Assembly: GCA_945867755.1 (NCBI GenBank)
Contig: CAMBJN010000013.1
Location: 1-17,011, forward strand
Source of the DNA: Polynucleobacter meluiroseus
GTDB taxonomy: Bacteria > Pseudomonadota > Gammaproteobacteria > Burkholderiales > Burkholderiaceae
Length of the DNA stretch: 17,011 nt
Direction of reading: 5' to 3'
The notes beneath the pieces are model-generated. The model had not been told where the DNA came from and ran no database searches. It saw only the letters and a program-made list of their open reading frames with translations. Positions 5,142 through 13,353 of this stretch are shown one piece after another; within the stretch, counting starts at the first letter, position 1, and each line of letters begins with the position of its first letter. The position numbers and the translations under genes were made by a program.

Positions 5142-6266
5142 AGGGTAGTGCGCACCAAGAATGCGCAAACCTCTAGCACCAGTCACAGCCGGCAAATTTG
5201 CTGGCTGTTTTCTTTTGTGTGCCCAAGCTAACCAAGCAAAGGCCGCTGCTTCAACGGTTTGAGGGTCAATGCCTCTGACAGCCGTGCTTTGAATATTTTC
5301 GGGGGCTATCCAAGTGCAAGCTTTTTTTATTTGCGTGATGAGGTGATTGTTTTTGATGCCTCCACCGCAAATCAACAGATTCTTTGTATTTGGACTGTGT
5401 TGCTTTAAAGCATGAGTAATTGATTGAACTGTAAGCGCCAGTAGGGTTGCCTGAATATCTTCGGGTTTTTGATTGGAGCAGGCGGTGGTTGTTAAATGAT
5501 GCTTTAGCCAATAGGGATTAAATAAATCTCTACCAGTGCTTTTTGGAGGACCTTTTTTGAAGTAATCCTCACTCAGCATGCTGTTTAAAAGTTTTTCAAT
5601 GACTTGGCCTTTAGCGGCCCATTGACCACCATCATCATGGGATTGATCAAGGGATTGTTTGATCCAGTGGTCCATCAGCACATTGCCTGGACCGCAATCA
5701 AAGCCAATCATTTTTTCTTGTTGATTGGCAGGTATCAGGCTTAGATTTGCAATGCCACCAATGTTCAATACGGCCAAATCTTCATTGCAAGCAAGCTGTG
5801 CGGCATGAAAAGCCGGTACCAAGGGGGCGCCTTGACCACCTGCTGCAATGTCTCGACTGCGAAAATCAGCAATCACATCAATACCAGTCAGCTCTGCCAA
5901 TAAGGCAGGGTTCAGGGATTGTTTGGTGTATCCGATGCCATCATGCTGTTGAGGTTGATGACGAATGGTTTGACCATGGGCGCCAATAGCGCGTATATCT
6001 GATGGCTGAAGTTTTGCTTCCTCAAGGATCGCAATGCAAGCCAAATGGTAATGATGGGCCAATTGATTGGCGGCCAAAGCCTCTTTGTGCAGCTCATTCT
6101 GGCTAGGAGCCTGAAGATCAAAATAAGTATTTTTGAGGGTTTTCTCAAAAGGAATATCTTTGTGGCATAAAACAGTGGCCTGTCCGTCTTCGGAAATTTC
6201 TGCTAAAACAGCATCAATGCCATCCATGCTGGTTCCGGACATAATACCAATATAGTAATTCTTCAT
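5136..6266 (-). CDS. anmK: Anhydro-N-acetylmuramic acid kinase
   Basis: AnmK hydrolyses the 1,6-anhydro ring and phosphorylates anhydroMurNAc to MurNAc-6-phosphate in cell-wall recycling. The 376 residues match the family. Key blocks: IGIMSGTSMDGIDAV (6-20), the phosphate loop; GAHGQTIRH (96-104); DFRSRDIAAGGQGAPLVPAFH (134-154); LNIGGIANLS (167-176); and GFDCGPGN with D190, corresponding to the proposed catalytic Asp of E. coli AnmK. A later CGGGIKN closes the ATPase fold. The ATG at 6266 is preferred over an in-frame TTG nine codons upstream, because MKNYYIGIMSGTS is the family start. It is divergent from tyrS. The other two salvage genes, murU and amgK, are at the right end of the window. 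Confidence 0.97.
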   Translation of the reverse strand: MKNYYIGIMSGTSMDGIDAVLAEISEDGQATVLCHKDIPFEKTLKNTYFDLQAPSQNELHKEALAANQLAHHYHLACIAILEEAKLQPSDIRAIGAHGQTIRHQPQQHDGIGYTKQSLNPALLAELTGIDVIADFRSRDIAAGGQGAPLVPAFHAAQLACNEDLAVLNIGGIANLSLIPANQQEKMIGFDCGPGNVLMDHWIKQSLDQSHDDGGQWAAKGQVIEKLLNSMLSEDYFKKGPPKSTGRDLFNPYWLKHHLTTTACSNQKPEDIQATLLALTVQSITHALKQHSPNTKNLLICGGGIKNNHLITQIKKACTWIAPENIQSTAVRGIDPQTVEAAAFAWLAWAHKRKQPANLPAVTGARGLRILGAHYPA

Positions 6267-6296
6267 AGGGTTGACTCTTAAGTGATGCGACAATGA

Positions 6297-6305
6297 TGCT
6301 ATAAG
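6297..6305 (+). promoter_or_regulatory. Extended -10 promoter of tyrS
   Basis: TGCTATAAG is a TGn extended -10 with TATAAG (6300-6305), in the 61-nt space between anmK and tyrS. No -35 is visible at 17 nt, which extended -10 promoters can do without; a TTGACT at 6271-6276 is 23 nt away, too far. The start would be near 6312, giving a leader of about 16 nt. Confidence 0.5.
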
Positions 6306-6327
6306 AAATTAATGTAACCGATAGATT

Positions 6328-7575
6328 ATGTCTTTAGCTAACGAGAATAAAACAGAACAAGTTAAATATCCAATCACTGACCGTGTTTTGGAGGCCATGG
6401 AGGTCTCAAAACGTGGCTGTGATGAATTATTGGTTGAGGCTGAGTGGTTAGGCAAGTTAGCCCGCAGTGAGGCCACTAAGACCCCTTTAAGGGTCAAATT
6501 AGGTTTAGATCCAACGGCGCCTGATATTCATTTGGGCCACACCGTTGTTTTGAACAAAATGCGCCAATTACAAGATTTGGGCCACACCGTTATTTTCTTG
6601 ATTGGCGACTTCACCAGCATGATTGGTGACCCGTCTGGCAGAAATGCAACGCGTCCTCCCTTGACCAAAGAAGAAATCGCCGTCAATGCCCAAACTTACT
6701 ACCAGCAAGCAAGCTTGGTTTTGGACTCAAGTAAAACTGAAGTAAGATACAACAGCGAGTGGTGTGATCCATTGGGTGCCAGAGGCATTATTCAATTAGC
6801 GGCGAAATACACCGTTGCCCGCATGTTGGAGCGAGATGACTTTACCAAACGTTACAAAGGTGGCATACCGATTTCTGTGCATGAGTTTTTGTATCCCTTG
6901 ATGCAAGGTTACGACTCTGTTGCTCTAAAAAGCGATTTAGAGTTAGGTGGCACAGATCAAAAGTTCAATTTGTTGGTTGGTCGTGAACTCCAAAAAGAAT
7001 ATAGCCAAGAGGCCCAATGTATTTTGACAATGCCTTTGCTGGTTGGAACAGACGGCGTTGACAAGATGAGCAAGTCTAAAAATAACTACATTGGCATCAG
7101 TGAAGCCTCAAGTGAAATGTTCGGTAAGTTGATGAGTATTTCTGATGAATTGATGTGGAGTTATTTCACATTACTTTCTTTCAAGCCGCTGGCTGAAATC
7201 GCCAAAATGAAACAAGAAGTTTTATCTGGCAGAAATCCTCGTGACTTTAAAGTTGCCTTGGCCCAAGAAATCGTGTCACGTTTCCACGATGCCGGCGCTT
7301 CTGAAAAAGCATTAGAAGATTTCAATCACCGTGCCAAAGGCGGTATACCTGACGATATTCCTGAGATTACTTTAATGGGCGCGCCTATCGGTATTGGTCA
7401 ACTGCTCAAGCAAGCTAATTTGGCATCTAGTTCATCTGAAGCCTTGCGCAACGTTGAGCAGGGTGGGGTAAAAATTGATGGTGCCACAGTCTCTGATAAA
7501 GCACTTAAAGTGGAAGCTGGAACATTTGTGGTGCAAGTGGGTAAACGCAAATTTGCCAAAATTACATTGTCTTAA
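6328..7575 (+). CDS. tyrS: Tyrosyl-tRNA synthetase
   Basis: This class I aminoacyl-tRNA synthetase charges tRNA-Tyr. The 415 residues contain the substrate-binding LGLDPTAPDIHLGH block with the HIGH-type motif HLGH at 68-71, GDFTSMIGDPSGR (93-105), KMSKS at 246-250, and an RNA-binding S4 domain over roughly the last 65 residues (IDGATVSDKALKVEAGTF). This layout is the group with a C-terminal S4 domain. The start has only a weak upstream ribosome-binding signal (GATAG). The next ATG begins 3 nt after the stop, so the downstream phosphatase is probably co-transcribed. Confidence 0.98.
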   Translation: MSLANENKTEQVKYPITDRVLEAMEVSKRGCDELLVEAEWLGKLARSEATKTPLRVKLGLDPTAPDIHLGHTVVLNKMRQLQDLGHTVIFLIGDFTSMIGDPSGRNATRPPLTKEEIAVNAQTYYQQASLVLDSSKTEVRYNSEWCDPLGARGIIQLAAKYTVARMLERDDFTKRYKGGIPISVHEFLYPLMQGYDSVALKSDLELGGTDQKFNLLVGRELQKEYSQEAQCILTMPLLVGTDGVDKMSKSKNNYIGISEASSEMFGKLMSISDELMWSYFTLLSFKPLAEIAKMKQEVLSGRNPRDFKVALAQEIVSRFHDAGASEKALEDFNHRAKGGIPDDIPEITLMGAPIGIGQLLKQANLASSSSEALRNVEQGGVKIDGATVSDKALKVEAGTFVVQVGKRKFAKITLS

Positions 7576-7578
7576 TTG

Positions 7579-8238
7579 ATGACCGTTATTTATTTAATTC
7601 GCCATGGCGAAACCATGTGGAATCGCGAGAAGCGTTTGCAGGGCCATATAGATATTGGTTTGAATGAGGTTGGCCACCAACAGGCTGAACGCCTTGCAAA
7701 AAGTCTGATTGATAAAAAAATCTCAGCCATTATTTCCAGCGATTTGAGTCGCGCGATTGATACAGCCAAACCGATTGCTCTTCATCATCAATTAGAGCTG
7801 AGTCTTGATCCAGCTTTAAGAGAAAGGCACTATGGCGTGATGCAAGGCTTGAGCCATCAAGAAATTTTGGACCATCATCCTCAGCATCATCAAGCCTGGA
7901 GAAAAAGAGACATCCATTTTCAGCCAGAAAATGGTGAAAGCCTGGCTCAATTTAATGACCGAGTGGTCACAGCCATTTCATCTTGGGCTAAAAAATATGC
8001 CGGACAAGAAATTGCAATCGTCGCGCACGGCGGTGTGCTGGATTGCTTGAACCGCGTTGCTAGAAAAGTAGCTTTGGATGTGACCAGAGACTTTGAAATA
8101 TTGAATGCAAGCTTGAATACTCTGACGTATCAGAATGGGCAGTTTGATTTAGTAGATTGGGGTGATGTCAATCACCTGATTGATGGCTGGGATCAGCCGA
8201 GTAAGTCTTTGGATGAGGTCGACGGTAGTCCAAGGTGA
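7579..8238 (+). CDS. Histidine phosphatase family protein (phosphoglycerate-mutase-like)
   Basis: The 219-residue cytoplasmic protein belongs to the histidine phosphatase superfamily. It has the LIRHGET motif with nucleophile H9 and R8, R58 in SSDLSRAIDTA, the acid E82 in LRERHYGVMQG, and the second catalytic histidine H150 in VAHGGVLD. These features fit the GpmB/PhoE/CobC group; the substrate cannot be read from sequence, and many members are phosphatases rather than mutases. The ATG at 7579 is chosen over the adjoining TTG at 7576. It starts 3 nt after tyrS with no Shine-Dalgarno, which suggests coupling. The last 46 bp overlap ruvB on the other strand. Confidence 0.93.
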   Translation: MTVIYLIRHGETMWNREKRLQGHIDIGLNEVGHQQAERLAKSLIDKKISAIISSDLSRAIDTAKPIALHHQLELSLDPALRERHYGVMQGLSHQEILDHHPQHHQAWRKRDIHFQPENGESLAQFNDRVVTAISSWAKKYAGQEIAIVAHGGVLDCLNRVARKVALDVTRDFEILNASLNTLTYQNGQFDLVDWGDVNHLIDGWDQPSKSLDEVDGSPR

Positions 8239-9251
8239 GCATAGGCCAGTGGTGTGGCCACTCTTCCGCGCGGAGTTCTTTGTAAAAACCCTTGTTGTAT
8301 CAAATAGGGTTCAATCACATCTTCAATCGTTTCTCTTTCTTCGCTGATCGCTGAAGCCAAGTTATCAACACCAACAGGTCCGCCATCAAACTTGTGCACG
8401 ATGGCTTCAAGCAGTTTTCTATCCATCACATCAAAGCCAACAGCATCAACATCTAGCATCGATAGAGCCGCATCGGCGATGCCTTGAGAAATTTTTCCGT
8501 CTGCTTTAACTTCCGCGTAATCTCTCACGCGACGCAGCAGGCGATTGGCGATTCGAGGAGTGCCCCTTGAGCGTTTAGCAATCTCCAAAGCGCCACCGTC
8601 ATCTAAGCCAGCATTCAAAAGATTGGCTGAGCGTTTAACAATCGTCGCTAATTCTTCAATTGAATAAAACTCGAGGCGCGCAACAATCCCAAAGCGATCG
8701 CGCAATGGATTTGTGAGCATGCCTGCCCTCGTGGTTGCACCAATGAGAGTGAAGGGTTTGAGATCAAGTTTGACGCTTCTAGCAGCTGGGCCATCGCCAA
8801 TCATGATGTCAATGGCGTAATCTTCTAATGCTGGATACAAGATTTCTTCTACCACCGGAGATAATCGATGGATCTCATCAATGAACAAAACGTCATTGGT
8901 TTCTAGGTTGGTCAGTAGTGCGGCCAGGTCGCCAGGACGATCCAAAACAGGACCGCTGGTTTGACGAAGATTAACGCCCATCTCGCGGGCAATGATGTGT
9001 GCGAGCGTTGTCTTGCCAAGACCCGGTGGGCCAAATAGCAAGACGTGATCAAGGGCTTCTTGACGTTGTTTTGCAGCAGAGATAAAAATCTCTAGTTGTT
9101 CACGGGCTTTTTTCTGGCCAACATATTCTTCAAGCTGCTTTGGGCGTAAAGCACGCTCCAATGCATTGTCATCCGTGTTGGCGGCAGCTGTGACCAGCCG
9201 CTCTTCTTGAGGATCAAATGATGGGGTGATGTCGTCAGTTTTAATTGCCAT
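8193..9251 (-). CDS. ruvB: Holliday junction branch migration helicase RuvB
   Basis: RuvB is the AAA+ motor that, loaded by RuvA, drives branch migration of Holliday junctions. The 352 residues contain RPKQLEEYVGQ (36-46), Walker A GPPGLGKT at 74-81, Walker B DEIH at 125-128, the sensor block IGATTRAGML, and the winged-helix C terminus with GGPVGVDNLA and QQGFLQRTPRGRVAT. The protein continues about 17 residues beyond that block, and this tail overlaps the convergent phosphatase gene. The ATG is preceded by CTCTCCCC, with no Shine-Dalgarno. A TATAAA lies just upstream (9265-9260), so a near-leaderless message is possible. It lies 55 bp after ruvA, the last gene of the leftward run. Confidence 0.98.
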   Translation of the reverse strand: MAIKTDDITPSFDPQEERLVTAAANTDDNALERALRPKQLEEYVGQKKAREQLEIFISAAKQRQEALDHVLLFGPPGLGKTTLAHIIAREMGVNLRQTSGPVLDRPGDLAALLTNLETNDVLFIDEIHRLSPVVEEILYPALEDYAIDIMIGDGPAARSVKLDLKPFTLIGATTRAGMLTNPLRDRFGIVARLEFYSIEELATIVKRSANLLNAGLDDGGALEIAKRSRGTPRIANRLLRRVRDYAEVKADGKISQGIADAALSMLDVDAVGFDVMDRKLLEAIVHKFDGGPVGVDNLASAISEERETIEDVIEPYLIQQGFLQRTPRGRVATPLAYAHLGLPSTSSKDLLG

Positions 9252-9274
9252 GGGGAGAGTTTATAACTATTTCT

Positions 9275-9317
9275 ACTTTGTCTTAGGCTTAGGGTCCGAC
9301 TTTGACTTAGGCTTTAG
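9275..9317. repeat. Imperfect tandem duplication spanning the ruvA stop codon and the ruvA-ruvB spacer
   Basis: ACTTTGTCTTAGGCTTAG (9275-9292) recurs as ACTTTGACTTAGGCTTTAG (9299-9317), with one substitution and one inserted T, at a 24-nt period. The right copy contains the last codons and stop of ruvA; the left copy lies in the spacer. Confidence 0.75.
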
Positions 9318-9885
9318 ATAAGGCTTTCAGTGCCAATCTGATGCCATCAGATACAGAACTGCCTGGGCTGACTTGTTTAAGAGCAAGTTGCGCTTCTTTA
9401 TCGGAATAGCCAAGCGAGGTCAAAGCTTGCAGAATCTCAAGCTGGCTATCAATTTGCGGTACCTGACCTGTCAAGCCAATATCTGCACCAAATTTACCTT
9501 TGAGCTCTAAAAGCAAGCGCTCAGCAGTTTTTTTGCCAATACCTGGTACCTTGGTCAAGCGCCCAGATTCTTGTAATGTGATCGCTTGAGAAAGCTCTTC
9601 GACGCTCATACCCGAGAGTAATGAAAGTGCGGTTCTTGCCCCCACACCGCTGATCTTGATCAGCGCTCTGAAGGCCTCTCTTTCAGACTCTGTTGCGAAG
9701 CCAAATAATTGTTGAGCATCTTCTCTGACGACAAAATGCGTCAGCAAGGTGACCTGTTGTCCCAATGATGGCATTTGATAGAGGGTGCTCATAGGAACAT
9801 CAACTTCATAGCCAACACCATGGCAATCAATGATTAATCTGGGTGGGTTGTTAGCAATCAAAGTGCCTTGAATTCTTCCGATCAT
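9307..9885 (-). CDS. ruvA: Holliday junction branch migration protein RuvA
   Basis: RuvA is the tetrameric junction-binding protein that loads RuvB. The 192 residues show the N-terminal OB fold from MIGRIQGTL, FVVREDAQQLFGF in the first domain, and two helix-hairpin-helix motifs, ISGVGARTALSLL (about 78-90) and VPGIGKKTAERLLLELK (about 113-129). The C-terminal RuvB-contact domain has ALTSLGYSDKEAQLAL (about 154-169). The start is set by MIGRI; no strong Shine-Dalgarno is seen. It begins 18 nt after ruvC. Its 3' end has been tandemly duplicated into the spacer before ruvB. Confidence 0.98.
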   Translation of the reverse strand: MIGRIQGTLIANNPPRLIIDCHGVGYEVDVPMSTLYQMPSLGQQVTLLTHFVVREDAQQLFGFATESEREAFRALIKISGVGARTALSLLSGMSVEELSQAITLQESGRLTKVPGIGKKTAERLLLELKGKFGADIGLTGQVPQIDSQLEILQALTSLGYSDKEAQLALKQVSPGSSVSDGIRLALKALSKA

Positions 9886-9903
9886 GTCGACATCTTAAGC
9901 TGA

Positions 9904-10401
9904 TTAGCGAAATTGGTGAAGACGTTCGTTGAGCTCTCGATGATGAGCGGCACAAATTGCGACCGCAAGAGCGTCTGAGGCATCTGTGCCAGCAATCTTG
10001 TTGAGTTTGAGTAAACGCTTGACCATCTCTTGAACTTGGTTTTTGCTGGCTCTGCCGGTACCTACGATGGCTTTTTTAACCTCTAGGGCGCTGAATTCAA
10101 CCATGGGTAAACCATCTGAGACCAAAGAAGCGATTGCAGCTCCACGAGCTTGACCCAATAAAAGAGTAGACCTTGGATTGACGTTCAGAAACACTTGTTC
10201 CATCGATGCCGCATTGGGTTTATACAGTTCGACCACTTCACGAATACCTGCATACAGTGTGGCCAATCTTTGTGGCACTGGTATTTCTGTGCCACCAGTT
10301 TCAATCGTGCCAGATGCAATGTAATGAAGACGCTGACCCTGTACTTCTATCACGCCAAAACCTGTGACGCGAAGTGCTGGGTCAATGCCTAAGATTCGCA
10401 T
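9904..10401 (-). CDS. ruvC: Holliday junction resolvase RuvC
   Basis: RuvC is the endonuclease that cuts Holliday junctions symmetrically, with an RNase H-like fold using two Mg ions. Four acidic residues align with those of the E. coli enzyme: D7 in ILGIDPAL, E68 in SMEQVFLN, and D140 and D143 in GTDASDALAVA. The 165 residues are close to the usual 170 or so. It follows purH after a 3-nt gap and precedes ruvA by 18 nt, so the resolvasome genes are expressed as part of the fis-purH-ruvCAB run. Confidence 0.98.
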   Translation of the reverse strand: MRILGIDPALRVTGFGVIEVQGQRLHYIASGTIETGGTEIPVPQRLATLYAGIREVVELYKPNAASMEQVFLNVNPRSTLLLGQARGAAIASLVSDGLPMVEFSALEVKKAIVGTGRASKNQVQEMVKRLLKLNKIAGTDASDALAVAICAAHHRELNERLHQFR

Positions 10402-10404
10402 CGA

Positions 10405-11988
10405 TTAATGACGGAAATGGCGTGTGCCGGTGTAAACCATTGCAACACCGCGTTCATCCGCAGCAGCAACCACTTCGTCGTCACGCATGCTGCCGCCTGG
10501 TTGAATCACACAAGTAGCGCCTGCATCTACGACCACATCTAAACCATCTCTGAAAGGAAAGAAGGCATCGCTGGCTACTGCAGAGTTCTGTAGAGTTAAG
10601 CCAGCATTTTTTGCTTTGATGCTGGCAATTCTGGCTGAGTCAATTCGACTCATTTGACCGGCACCAACACCAAGGGTCATGCCGTCGCCACAGAAAACAA
10701 TCGCATTGGATTTAACGTATTTTGCAACACGCCAAGCAAACATCAAGTCTTCTATTTCTTTGGCAGTAGGTTGACGCTTGGTCACCACGCGCAACTCAGA
10801 TAGAAGAACATTCTTTGAATCAGGGCTTTGAACCAAAAGACCACCACCCACACGCTTGATGTCTTGTGGATTGATGGTTTCAGCTAATTCAATTTCTAAT
10901 AAGCGAACGTTTTGCTTGCTGGTAAATATGGCCAATGCTTCTGTTGTGAATGCTGGAGCAATTAACACTTCTACGAACTGCTTAGAAACCGCTTCTGCAG
11001 TCGCGCCATCGCATGGACGATTGAAAGCAATGATGCCGCCAAAAGCCGAGGTTGAATCAGTTTTAAATGCTTTTTGGTAAGCCTCAAGTGCTGATGATGC
11101 AATCGCAACGCCACAAGGATTGGCGTGTTTGATGATCACGCAAGCAGGCTGTCCAGAGGTCACGGTGGCGCCAAAGCTCTTAACGCATTCCCAAGCAGCA
11201 TCCGCATCCGCAATATTGTTGTAGGACAACTCTTTACCTTGTAATTGGCGGTAATTGGCTAGAGCGCCAACGATTGCTTGGGTATCTTTATAAAAAGCAG
11301 CACTTTGATGTGGGTTTTCACCATAGCGCATTTCTTGAACCTTATCAAAAGCAAGGTGGAAAGTTTGCGGATAAGCACTTCTGTTGCCATGATCTAAATC
11401 ATCACCAAGGCTGGATAGATAGTTTGCAATTGCACCATCATATTGAGCGGTGTGGGCATACACTTTTTTAGCTAATGCAAAATTTGTTTTAAATGAAACT
11501 TCATTTTTATTGGCGCGCATTTCAGATAAAACCGCATCGTAGTCAGATGGAGAAATCAGCACAGTCACGTCTTGATGATTTTTGGCTGCTGCACGCAACA
11601 TTGCTGGGCCGCCAATATCAATATTCTCAATCGCATCTTCAAATGAACAAGTTTGTTGAGCAACAGTTTTTTGAAATGGATAGAGGTTGATGACCAACAT
11701 ATCAATTGCTTCAATGCCATGCTTTTTAATGGCCGCCATGTGTTCTGGGGTATCTCGTCGAGCCAACAAACCACCATGAACCATCGGGTGCAATGTTTTT
11801 ACACGGCCATCAAGCATTTCAGGAAAGCCTGTGATTTCTGAAACTTCAATAACTGGTAAACCATTTTCGGCAAGCAGCTTGGCAGTGCCGCCAGTGGAAA
11901 TTAATTTCACACCACACTCATGGAGTGATTTCGCAAACGGAACAATGCCAGATTTATCGGAGACAGAAAGAAGTGCAGTGCGAATCAT
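10405..11988 (-). CDS. purH: Bifunctional AICAR formyltransferase / IMP cyclohydrolase
   Basis: PurH carries out the last two steps of de novo IMP synthesis. The 527 residues start with the cyclohydrolase domain: ALLSVSDKSG (5-14), STGGTAK (31-37), GRVKTLHP (61-68) and NLYPF (101-105). The transformylase domain follows, with RYGENPHQ (221-228), QGKELSYNN (250-258) and the catalytic K287-H288 pair in IIKHANPCG; the C terminus is GGSMRDDEVVAAADERG then a His-containing tail. The ATG lies 55 bp after fis in a spacer without a terminator, with only a weak AAAG before it. It ends 3 nt before ruvC. Confidence 0.98.
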   Translation of the reverse strand: MIRTALLSVSDKSGIVPFAKSLHECGVKLISTGGTAKLLAENGLPVIEVSEITGFPEMLDGRVKTLHPMVHGGLLARRDTPEHMAAIKKHGIEAIDMLVINLYPFQKTVAQQTCSFEDAIENIDIGGPAMLRAAAKNHQDVTVLISPSDYDAVLSEMRANKNEVSFKTNFALAKKVYAHTAQYDGAIANYLSSLGDDLDHGNRSAYPQTFHLAFDKVQEMRYGENPHQSAAFYKDTQAIVGALANYRQLQGKELSYNNIADADAAWECVKSFGATVTSGQPACVIIKHANPCGVAIASSALEAYQKAFKTDSTSAFGGIIAFNRPCDGATAEAVSKQFVEVLIAPAFTTEALAIFTSKQNVRLLEIELAETINPQDIKRVGGGLLVQSPDSKNVLLSELRVVTKRQPTAKEIEDLMFAWRVAKYVKSNAIVFCGDGMTLGVGAGQMSRIDSARIASIKAKNAGLTLQNSAVASDAFFPFRDGLDVVVDAGATCVIQPGGSMRDDEVVAAADERGVAMVYTGTRHFRH

Positions 11989-12043
11989 AGTTATCTTTAA
12001 AGTAAAGGTGAGTAGATGAAATGAAATTTAAATCAAATGAAAC

Positions 12044-12286
12044 TTATAAGAGGCCGTGCTCTTGTAACTTTTTTCTAAGGGTATTTCTGTTAATACCTAA
12101 ATAATTTGCTGCCAGAGATTGATTTTGTCCCGCGTGCTGCATGATCAGTTCAAGCACTGGCTTTTCCATCACGGTTAAAACCATTTGGTAAACATTACTT
12201 GGGGCGGTGTCACCCAAATCATCTAAATAACGCTTCAGGTGTTTTTCAATGGTCTGACTGACCGGATGTTGAGCTGGGGGTTGCAT
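12044..12286 (-). CDS. fis: Fis family DNA-binding regulator
   Basis: This small nucleoid-associated protein bends DNA and regulates many growth-related promoters. It has 80 residues, shorter than E. coli Fis (98) because the N-terminal arm is reduced. The dimerisation helices cover about 25-50 (VYQMVLTVMEKPVLELIM), and the helix-turn-helix is at 55-80, where SLAANYLGINRNTLRKKLQE closely follows E. coli Fis. It starts 1 nt after the dusB stop, as in the conserved dusB-fis pair. A perfect Fis consensus palindrome lies upstream of dusB, suggesting autoregulation. Confidence 0.95.
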   Translation of the reverse strand: MQPPAQHPVSQTIEKHLKRYLDDLGDTAPSNVYQMVLTVMEKPVLELIMQHAGQNQSLAANYLGINRNTLRKKLQEHGLL

Positions 12287-12287
12287 A

Positions 12288-13304
12288 TCAAGCAGCCTCT
12301 AAATAAATTAAGTGTTCTGATTCTTGTTTCAGTGAATCAAAGAAATGGTTCACTGCGTTTAATTGTTCTTGGCAATCGTCTATTGTATTCATGTGCTGCT
12401 TGAAAACATGCGATCCCTTGAGACCTTTGCAATACCAAGCAATGTGTTTACGAGCAGTTCTAACGCCCGCATATTCACCATAAAAGCTATAGTGATCCAT
12501 CAAGTGATGGTTCATGATGTCTTGAATTTCTGAAATTTTCGGAGCAGCTAAATGTTGACCTGTTTCAAGGAAGTGCAAGATTTCACGAAAAATCCAAGGA
12601 CGACCTTGTGCAGCTCGACCAATCATCAAAGCATCAGCACCTGTTTGTTGAAGAACAAAGGCTGCTTTTTCTGGGGAGCTAATGTCGCCGTTGGCAACCA
12701 CAGGAATATTGATGGCAGCTTTAACCGCGGCGATTGTGCCGTATTCAGCTTCACCACGATATAAATCAGCTTTTGTTCTGCCATGGATGGTCAGCATCTC
12801 AATGCCACTATTAACCGCTATTCTGGCGATATTGAGAGCATTTTTATTGTCTCTGTCCCAGCCGGTTCTGATTTTTAAAGTAACCGGTACCAGGGGGTGA
12901 TCCTTTTTAATCGAAGAGACAATCTTTTCTAAGATTCTGCCCACCAAGACTTCATCTTTTAATAAAGCTGATCCAGAAGCCACATTGCATACTTTCTTTG
13001 CAGGGCAACCCATATTGATATCAATGATTTGTGCGCCACGATCGACATTCAATAGAGCGGCTTCTGCCATCATGTCGGGATCTGCGCCGGCGATCTGGAC
13101 CGAAATCGGCTCAACTTCACCATCATGATTAGCTCGTCGCAGTGTTTTTGGGCTATTCCAAAGCATGGCATTGGAGGCAATCATCTCCGAAACCGCATAT
13201 CCCGCACCCAAACGCTTGCAGAGTTGTCTAAAAGGGCGATCTGTAACTCCGGCCATCGGAGCAACAAATAAATGATTGGGGAGCGTGTAGGGGCCTAATT
13301 TCAT
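12288..13304 (-). CDS. dusB: tRNA-dihydrouridine synthase B
   Basis: This FMN enzyme reduces specific uridines in the tRNA D-loop to dihydrouridine. The 338-residue TIM barrel opens with FVAPMAGVTDRPFR (13-26). The catalytic cysteine C100 is in DINMGCPAKKV, followed by GSALL; later motifs are TLKIRTGWD, IHGRT, VANGDI and ADALMIGRAAQGRPW. The genomic partner fis follows after 1 nt, as in E. coli and many proteobacteria. The start has no Shine-Dalgarno and an extended -10 ends about 9 nt upstream, so the transcript may be almost leaderless. Confidence 0.97.
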   Translation of the reverse strand: MKLGPYTLPNHLFVAPMAGVTDRPFRQLCKRLGAGYAVSEMIASNAMLWNSPKTLRRANHDGEVEPISVQIAGADPDMMAEAALLNVDRGAQIIDINMGCPAKKVCNVASGSALLKDEVLVGRILEKIVSSIKKDHPLVPVTLKIRTGWDRDNKNALNIARIAVNSGIEMLTIHGRTKADLYRGEAEYGTIAAVKAAINIPVVANGDISSPEKAAFVLQQTGADALMIGRAAQGRPWIFREILHFLETGQHLAAPKISEIQDIMNHHLMDHYSFYGEYAGVRTARKHIAWYCKGLKGSHVFKQHMNTIDDCQEQLNAVNHFFDSLKQESEHLIYLEAA

Positions 13305-13313
13305 CAGGACGCC

Positions 13314-13322
13314 ACTCTAACA
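13314..13322 (-). promoter_or_regulatory. Candidate extended -10 promoter of dusB-fis
   Basis: Read leftward, the spacer contains TGTTAGAGT: a TGn extension plus TAGAGT, which matches TATAAT at four of six positions. The predicted start is near 13307, 3-4 nt before the dusB ATG. No -35 hexamer is found at 16-18 nt; that region is occupied by the Fis-type palindrome. Confidence 0.4.
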
Positions 13323-13338
13323 TGTCAGACTGACTTTT

Positions 13339-13353
13339 GCCTAAATTTTAGGC
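13339..13353. promoter_or_regulatory. Predicted Fis binding site upstream of dusB-fis
   Basis: GCCTAAATTTTAGGC satisfies every position of the degenerate Fis consensus GNNYRNNWNNYRNNC, with an all-AT centre, and is palindromic apart from its central base. Flanking T and A extend the symmetry to 13338-13354. Its centre (13346) is about 39 bp upstream of the predicted dusB start, where a bound protein would block the -35 region. A second small inverted repeat, GTCAG-A-CTGAC (13324-13334), lies between it and the -10. Confidence 0.6.

Noticed and set aside
6264..6293. TTG start giving anmK nine extra residues
   Set aside because: The family begins with the residues just before GIMSGTSMDG, matched by the ATG at 6266.
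6271..6305. TTGACT paired with TATAAG as a standard promoter for tyrS
   Set aside because: The spacer is 23 nt, too long for sigma70; only the extended -10 was kept.
7579..8238. The histidine phosphatase as the missing MurNAc-6-phosphate phosphatase (MupP)
   Set aside because: Known MupP is a HAD-family enzyme; this protein has the unrelated RHG histidine phosphatase motifs, and it is next to tyrS, not to the salvage genes.
11989..12043. Operator or terminator between fis and purH
   Set aside because: The 55-bp spacer is AT-rich with two copies of AAATGAAA and an ATTTAAAT core, but has no stem-loop with a T-tract and no recognised operator.
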